Part shown: in pieces, positions 37,801 through 46,800 of the stretch
How the letters are laid out: each line of letters starts with the position of its first letter
Numbering within the stretch: the stretch's first letter is position 1
Assembly: GCA_028015205.1 (NCBI GenBank)
Contig: JAPWFG010000020.1
Coordinates: forward strand, 682,001 to 746,000
Direction of reading: 5' to 3'
DNA length: 64,000 bases
Origin: Mytilisepta virgata
Lineage: Eukaryota; Mollusca; Bivalvia; Mytilida; Mytilidae
Translations under genes and position numbers: made by a program
The notes under the pieces: generated by a model
What the model was told of the DNA's origin: nothing
What the model saw: the letters and a program-made list of their open reading frames with translations, nothing else
The model's database searches: none

Positions 37801-40800
37801 ATTGGTGCGCACTATGTTGAAATCACAAGAATCTGAAATGAAGTTCCTTGTTTTTATTTTAGTTTAAACAAAGGGGAAGCAATCAGTGCTGGGATGCCAT
37901 GGGTCAGCAGGTTGGAGGAGGACCAATAGGATTAAGTTATTGTCATCACTTTGGTGGTAACCAGGTAAAATGGATGAAATCATGTGACCTGAGTTATCTG
38001 GCTGTAGTTTGAGATTTACACCTGGTCAAGTAATTTGATTGTCCATACCAGAACTAAAGATAACATACATTATGGCTTGAAGTTTGATCTTTGTGAGTTT
38101 CTGTCAGTTACTGTAATCACTATGATCATTTTTCGCCAAACTTGCTGTGGAAATCTAATCTTAAAGTGAAATGAACAATTTCTTCCTTGTGATAATAAAA
38201 AACCACAAAATGTACAAATTTCTATCAATTACTGGTATGTCTCCTGGCAGGACTCACAGCTAAAAATATGAAGTCTTTACTGCAATCAAAAATTTTGTCT
38301 AGCAGATTCAATGACAAATCACTGAAAAGATAAAGCAAAAAAGATTTTAAAAATTTACAGTTGTCATTTCTGTAGTAATTAACATTCTTGAATCATGAAT
38401 AATCTGCTGATACTAGGTTATATAATCCATTTTATACTAAATAGTTCATAAACACTTTACTCAAAGATTTTAATTAATGGTTGGTAGAATTTTATATAAC
38501 AGAAATGATTCTACAAATTGACCAGTAGTATTAATTTTGAAACTTCCACTCCAAACATATTTTATAATAAACCTTGAAAAAATGAAATATTATGAAAAAT
38601 CCACATTGCATACAAACTCAAAACATTTCAAAAATTGAACTGTGTTCCATGTTTCCGACTTCGTAAAGTTTGGTGGTCCCCAGCTAATAAAATCTGGAAC
38701 ATATTTTTGACCAGGTGTAAAAATCAAATGTTATAGAGAATGAGTTAGACACAGCTGTGGTTAATGTTTTCGTCTGCTGTTAATCTTAGTTAATAACTGT
38801 TCTCTAATTTCATTCTCTCACACCAGAACTCACAACAGAGATATACACATTAACATGTTGTCATCCAGCTTATCAGGTTCATTACCTTAGTATTGATCTT
38901 GGTAAGCTGATGACCTTGTACTAATTCTTTGTCATTGCAGTGATTTTAACATAATGACTTACACAATGTTTTAACAGAGGTAATAAAGCCTATGGTGATG
39001 GGATAGTAATGTACATGTAGCTAGAAATGTTAGTTTGATTCTTTCTTTTTTAAGTATTTTATAGTTAAAAGAATAATATTTCATTGCATGGTGGTTATAC
39101 TGCTTTTTGTTAAAGAGGATAAAAAGTAGCAGTAGTAATTTTAGTGGAACCTCATAAAAAGATTTCATATTGCTTTTATTTAAGGAAGGAGATATATAAG
39201 TGGGCTGTATTACACATTTCTATGAAATTTCGCATGTAATTGAACAAACAAAACTTTAAATTGAAACATTTATGTATAATACTCTTATACTTCTGAATAA
39301 AGTAGAGAGTTAATTTAAAAATCATGTGAAAATGGCCAAATCAATTCAATAACTAAATAATAGAAACCATTACTTAAGAAGAGGATATAGGGAAAAAATT
39401 ATCATGAACTACTCAATATCATTGACTATAACATAAAATATGAAAGACCAATTAACCTTATAAAAAGGCAACAAAACTGATACATTAAATAATTTCACTG
39501 AAAGAAGCCATTTCTCAAAAATCTAACCCTAGAATTGTCTGCTAAATATTGTATTGCTGCAAACAGTTCTTTTTGAATGATGGTAAAATGTATACAGGGT
39601 CACCAGATTAATTGTTTGCTTTGAAAATCATTTAACTATATGTCCTGTGTATCAAAAACAGAACAAAACTTCATTTTACAACTTGTCAGCATCATGACAT
39701 AAAGCTGATTTTTACTTTTAATATTTGTTTTCACTAGAAATACACTAAATTAATTTAATATACTGAAAAAAAAATGAATTCAGTGACCTTAAAAATATAT
39801 ATCAATTAATTGAAAATTTTGGTGAAGAAAAAAAAATTTTTTACACATGTATAAGAAATTTAGGTAGAGGAATTTTGAGAAATCAGGATTTTAGTATATA
39901 CAGATTTGACTTTTGGAATCAATATGGACAAGCATTCTATGTGTTTTTACAATTTTTTGCCAAAAATAGACTAAAAAAATTATATTATTGAAGTATTGAA
40001 GTGGCAAATATTATTTTTTTGTCCCCCACTACAACACAACAGAGGGACCTAGTAATGGTCTGTATCCGTGCGTCCGTCTATCCATCACAGTTATTTGTCT
40101 TAGCAACTCATCTGAGACCGCTAATCGGATTTCATTTAAATTTTGTAGGATTGTTAGTCACCTTTTTTTACTTGATCCTATTGCACCGCCATTTGGATTC
40201 GAAAAAATTTACATAAGTTATGGGACTTTAACTTTTTTCTGCAATCGACACTTTTTGAACACTTTGTGGACGCAACTCTTCTGAGACCACTGATAGGATT
40301 TTGTTAAAATTTTGTAGGACTGTTAGTCACCAAATGTACCTGATGCTATCGCACCGCCATTTTGATTTGACAAATTTTATGGGAGGTTTGGGGCTTTAAC
40401 TTTTTTCTGCATTCGGGACTATAGGAAGACTTTGTGGACGCAACTCCTCTGAGACCGCTGATTGAATCTCGTTCAAATTTTATAGGATAGTCACCATATG
40501 TACTTGATCCTATCGCACTGCAATTTTGATTCGACAAATTTTTTGGGAGTTATGGGATTTTAATATTTTTGTGCATGTGACACTACAGAAACACTTTGTT
40601 TGTGAACGCACATTTTTATTTTTATGTCCATTGGACACATACATATATGTACTTGTTTTATTATGTGTTGACATCCATACTGTTCCGCCATTTCAATAAC
40701 ACACATTTTGTATATCTTGCAGGGCTTCAATTGTCCTCTGCGGCGGGGGACATATGGCTACATGTAGCAATCTTGTTTATATTAAGATGCAAAATTTATA

Positions 40801-43800
40801 AGCATCTGGCATATAGCCCATTTAGGTATCTCCTACATTAATATAGATACATGTACTCTCTTTTTGTCCAACTTTTTTTTTCAACAAAATTTTAAAAAGA
40901 CTACAAAAATAAAACTGGTATTTAAATTATGATAAACAGCAGATGAAATGATAGCTTTGATGTTGCTGGCATATAATGCTTCAAGCATTGGGGTAAGGGA
41001 ACTAAATGTTTTAAAGATAAATAGTGTGAAGTAAGTAATTAAAATTTACATCTTTAATTAACATTTATAGTCACTTGTACTGAAATTTAATAAAAATCAC
41101 AAGTTGAACAATCTATTTTTTGACTGAACTTTAAAATACAAAAAATTATTTTTTTTATGTTAGATTTTATTTTTGTCAAAAAGATGTTTTTAAAATTCCT
41201 TTAAGAATTAATTATAAATGAAAGAAAGTAGTAACAGCATGATTATTATTGTTTCATTTTTAATGTTTTATTCAGAAAAAGGGTAATTCTTTTAAATTTC
41301 ATTTAAAATGTTTTTTGTTATATAAAAAAAATTTAATTTTCCAATATTCTATGAATGTAGAGGTATATCTTCTTGTAGACCTAAAAAATGATAAAATGTT
41401 TGATAACAGTAATGTTTTTCCATTTTATACCAGTATGTGGAATATTTGATTCACAGCTCAATAGATGAGATTGTATGTACATGTATATGTAGTTCAAGTA
41501 GTTTTTTGTCCTAATATATATATCAAATTTATTAATCTTTCATTCCTTTTTTTCTACATAGATGTTTAGACTGAATACAAAAGGACAGTTAGGTGTTGGT
41601 GAGAGATGTATAAAGGCTCAAGGAGGAACTACTTTACATTTACATTTTTGTGATGTTCAGCCTACAGGACCTTGGAGCTGGGATGAGGTAAAGTATAAAT
41701 AAAAAATGAGGGACTACATTAAATTTACATTTCTGTGATGTTCATACGACATGACCTTAGAGCTGGGATGAGGTAAAGTATAAAAAACAAATGAGGGACT
41801 ACATTAAATTTACATTTCTGTGATGTACAGCCTACAGGACCATGGAGCTGGGGTGAGGTAAAGTATAACAAACAAATGAGGAATTACATTAATTTTACAT
41901 TTCTATGATGTACAGCCTACAGGACTTTGGAACTGGGGTGAGGTAAAGTATAGAAAACAAATGAGGCACAACATTAAATTTACGTTTCTGTGATGTACAG
42001 CCTACAGGACCATGGAGCTGGAGTGAGGTAAAGTATAAAAAACAAATGAGGGACTACATTAAATTTACGTTTCTGTGATGTACAGCCTACAGGACCATGG
42101 AGCTGGGGTGAGGTAAAGTATAGAAAACAAATGAGGCACAACATTAAATTTACGTTTCTGTGATGTACAGCCTACAGGACCATGGAGCTGGGGTGAGGTA
42201 AAGTATTAAAAACAAATGAGGGACTACATTAAATTTACGTTTCTGTGATGTACAGCCTACAGGACCTTGGAACTGGGGTGAGGTAAAGTATAAAAAACAA
42301 ATGAGGCACAACATTAAATTTACATTTCTGTGATGTGCAGCCTACAGGACTTTGGAACTGGGGTGAGGTAAAGTTTAAAAAACAAATGAGGCACAACATT
42401 AAATTTACATTTCTGTGATGTACAGCCTACAGGACCATGGAGCTGGGGTGAGGTAAAGTATAAAAAACAAATGAGGGACTACATTAAATTTACATTTCTG
42501 TGATGTACATCCTACAGGACCATGGAGCTGGGGTGAGGTAAAGTATAAAAAACAAATGAGGGACTACATTAAATTTACATTTCTGTGATGTGCAGCCTAC
42601 AGGACTTTGGAACTGGGGTGAGGTAAAGTTTAAAAAACAAATGAGGCACAACATTAAATTTACATTTCTGTGATGTACAGCCTACAGGACCATGGAGCTG
42701 GGGTGAGGTAAAGTATAAAAAACAAATGAGGGACTATATTAAATTTACATTTCTGTGATGTACATCCTACAGGACCATGGAGCTGGGGTGAGGTAAAGTA
42801 TAAAAAACAAATGAGGGACTACATTAAATTTACATTTCTGTGATGTACATCCTACAGGACCTTGGAACTGGGGTGAGGTAAAGTATAAAAAACAAATGAG
42901 GGACTACATTAAATTTACATTTCTGTGATGTACATCCTACAGGACCATGGAGCTGGAGTGAGGTAAAGTATAAAAAACAAATGAGGAACTACATTAAATT
43001 TACATTTCTGTGATGTACAGCCTACAGGATCTTGGAGCTGGGGTGAGGTAAAGTATAAAAAACAAATGAGGGACTACATTAAATTTACATTTCTGTGATG
43101 TTCAGCCTACAGGACCATGGAGCTGGAGTGAGGTAAAGTATAAAAAACATATGAACGATGTCATTAAATTTACATTTCTGTGATGTTCAGCCAACAGGAC
43201 CTTGGAGCTGGGGTGAGGTAAAGTATAAATAAAAAATGAGGGACTACATTAAATTTACATTTCTGTGATGTGAAGCCTACAGGACCATGGAGCTGGGGTG
43301 AGGTAAAGTATAACAAACAAATGAGGAACTACATTAAATTTACATTTCTGTGATGTTCAGCCTACAGGACCATGGAGCTGGGGTGAGGTAAAGTATAAAA
43401 AACAAATGAGGAATTACATTAATTTTACATTTCTATGATGTACAGCCTACAGGACTTTGGAACTGGGGTGAGGTAAAATATAGAAAACAAATGAGGGACT
43501 ACATTAAATTTACATTTCTGTGATGTGCAGCCTACAGGACTTTGGAACTGGGGTGAGGTAAAGTTTAAAAAACAAATGAGGCACAACATTAAATTTACAT
43601 TTCTGTGATGTACAGCCTACAGGACCATGGAGCTGGGGTGAGGTAAAGTATAAAAAACAAATGAGGGACTATATTAAATTTACATTTCTGTGATGTACAT
43701 CCTACAGGACCATGGAGCTGGGGTGAGGTAAAGTATAAAAAACAAATGAGGGACTACATTAAATTTACATTTCTGTGATGTACATCCTACAGGACCTTGG

Positions 43801-46800
43801 AACTGGGGTGAGGTAAAGTATAAAAAACAAATGAGGGACTACATTAAATTTACATTTCTGTGATGTACATCCTACAGGACCATGGAGCTGGAGTGAGGTA
43901 AAGTATAAAAAACAAATGAGGAACTACATTAAATTTACATTTCTGTGATGTACAGCCTACAGGATCTTGGAGCTGGGGTGAGGTAAAGTATAAAAAACAA
44001 ATGAGGGACTACATTAAATTTACATTTCTGTGATGTTCAGCCTACAGGACCATGGAGCTGGAGTGAGGTAAAGTATAAAAAACATATGAAGGATGTCATT
44101 AAATTTACATTTCTGTGATGTTCAGCCAACAGGACCTTTGAGCTGGGGTGAGGTAAAGTATAAATAAAAAATGAGGGACTACATTAAATTTACATTTCTG
44201 TGATGTGAAGCCTACAGGACCATGGAGCTGGGGTGAGGTAAAGTATAACAAACAAATGAGGAACTACATTAAATTTACATTTCTGTGATGTTCAGCCTAC
44301 AGGACCATGGAGCTGGGGTGAGGTAAAGTATAAAAAACAAATGAGGAATTACATTAATTTTACATTTCTATGATGTACAGCCTACAGGACTTTGGAACTG
44401 GGGTGAGGTAAAGTATAGAAAACAAATGAGGCACAACATTAAATTTACGTTTCTGTGATGTACAGCCTACAGGACCTTGGAACTGGGGTGAGGTAAAGTA
44501 TAAAAAACAAATGAGGCACAACATTAAATTTACATTTCTGTGATGTGCAGCCTACAGGACTTTGGAACTGGGGTGAGGTAAAGTATAAAAAACAAATGAG
44601 GCACAACATTAAATTTACATTTCTGTGATGTACAGCCTACAGCTTGGAGCTGGGGTGAGGTAAAGTTTAAAAAACAAATGAGGCACAACATTAAATTTAC
44701 ATTTCTGTGATGTACAGCCTACAGGACCATGGAGCTGGGGTGAGGTAAAGTATAAAAAACAAATGAGGGACTACATTAAATTTACATTTCTGTGATGTAC
44801 ATCCTACAGGACCATGGAGCTGGGGTGAGGTAAAGTATTAAAAACAAATGAGGGACTACATTAAATTTACATTTCTGTGATGTGCAGCCTACAGGACTTT
44901 GGAACTGGGGTGAGGTAAAGTTTAAAAAACAAATGAGGCACAACATTAAATTTACATTTCTGTGATGTACAGCCTACAGGACCATGGAGCTGGGGTGAGG
45001 TAAAGTATAAAAAACAAATGAGGGACTACATTAAATTTACATTTCTGTGATGTACATCCTACAGGACCATGGAGCTGGGGTGAGGTAAAGTATAAAAAAC
45101 AAATGAGGGACTACATTAAATTTACATTTCTGTGATGTACATCCTACAGGACCTTGGAACTGGGGTGAGGTAAAGTATAAAAAACAAATGAGGGACTACA
45201 TTAAATTTACATTTCTGTGATGTACATCCTACAGGACCATGGAGCTGGAGTGAGGTAAAGTATAAAAAACAAATGAGGAACTACATTAAATTTACATTTC
45301 TGTGATGTACAGCCTACAGGATCTTGGAGCTGGGGTAAGGTAAAGTATAAAAAACAAATGAGGGACTACATTAAATTTACATTTCTGTGATGTTCAGCCT
45401 ACAGGACCATGGAGCTGGAGTGAGGTAAAGTATAAAAAACATATGAAGGATGTCATTAAATTTACATTTCTGTGATGTTCAGCCAACAGGACCTTGGAGC
45501 TGGGGTGAGGTAAAGTATAAATAAAAAATGAGGGACTACATTAAATTTACATTTCTGTGATGTACAGCCTACAGGACCATGGAGCTGGAGTGAGGTAAAG
45601 TATAAAAAACAAATGAGGCACAACATTAAATTTACATTTCTGTGATGTTCAGCCTACAGGACCATGGAGCTGGAGTGAGGTAAAGTATAAAAAACATATG
45701 AAGGATGACATTAAATTTACATTTCTGTGATGTACAGCCTACAGGACCTTGGAGCTGGGGTGAGGTAAAGTATAAAAAACAAATGAGGGACTACATTAAA
45801 TTTACATTTCTGTGATGTACAGCCTACAGGACCTTGGAACTGGGATGAGGTAAAGTATAAAAACAAATGAGGGATGACATTAAATTTACATTTCTGTGAT
45901 GTACAGCCTACAGAACCTTGGAGCTGGGGTGAGGTAAAGTATAAAAAACAAATGAGGGACTACATTAAATTTACATTTCTGTGATGTACAGCCTACAGCT
46001 TGGAGCTGGGATGAGGTAAAGTATAAAAACAAATGAGGGACGACATTAAATTTACATTTCTGTGATGTACAGCCTACTGGACCTTGGAGCTGGGGTGAGG
46101 TAAAGTATAAAAAACAAATGAGGGACTACATTAAATTTACATTTCTGTGATGTTCAGCCTACAGGACCATGGAGCTGGAGTGAGGTAAAGTATAAAAAAC
46201 ATATGAAGGATGTCATTAAATTTACATTTCTGTGATGTTCAGCCAACAGGACCTTGGAGCTGGGGTGAGGTAAAGTATAAATAAAAAATGAGGGACTACA
46301 TTAAATTTACATTTCTGTGATGTACAGCCTACAGGACCATGGAGCTGGAGTGAGGTAAAGTATAAAAAACAAATGAGGGACTACATTAAATTTACATTTC
46401 TGTGATGTTCAGCCTACAGGACCATGGAGCTGGAGTGAGGTAAAGTATAAAAAACAAATGAGGGACTACATTAAATTTACATTTCTGTGATGTACAGCCT
46501 ACAGGACCTTGGAACTGGGATGAGGTAAAGTATAAAAACAAATGAGGGATGACATTAAATTTACATTTCTGTGATGTACAGCCTACAGGACCTTGTAACT
46601 GGGATGTGGTAAAGTATAAAAACAAATGAGGGATGACATTAAATTTACATTTCTGTGATGTACAGCCTACAGGACCATGGAGCTGGAGTGAGGTAAAGTA
46701 TAAAAAACAAATGAGGGACTACATTAAATTTACATTTCTGTGATGTACAGCCTACAGCTTGGAGCTGGGATGAGGTAAAGTATAAAAACAAATGAGGGAC

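Noticed and set aside
46392..46625. Minus-strand open frame across the 85-bp array
   Set aside because: A shadow of the tandem unit; it has no start context and no homology of its own.
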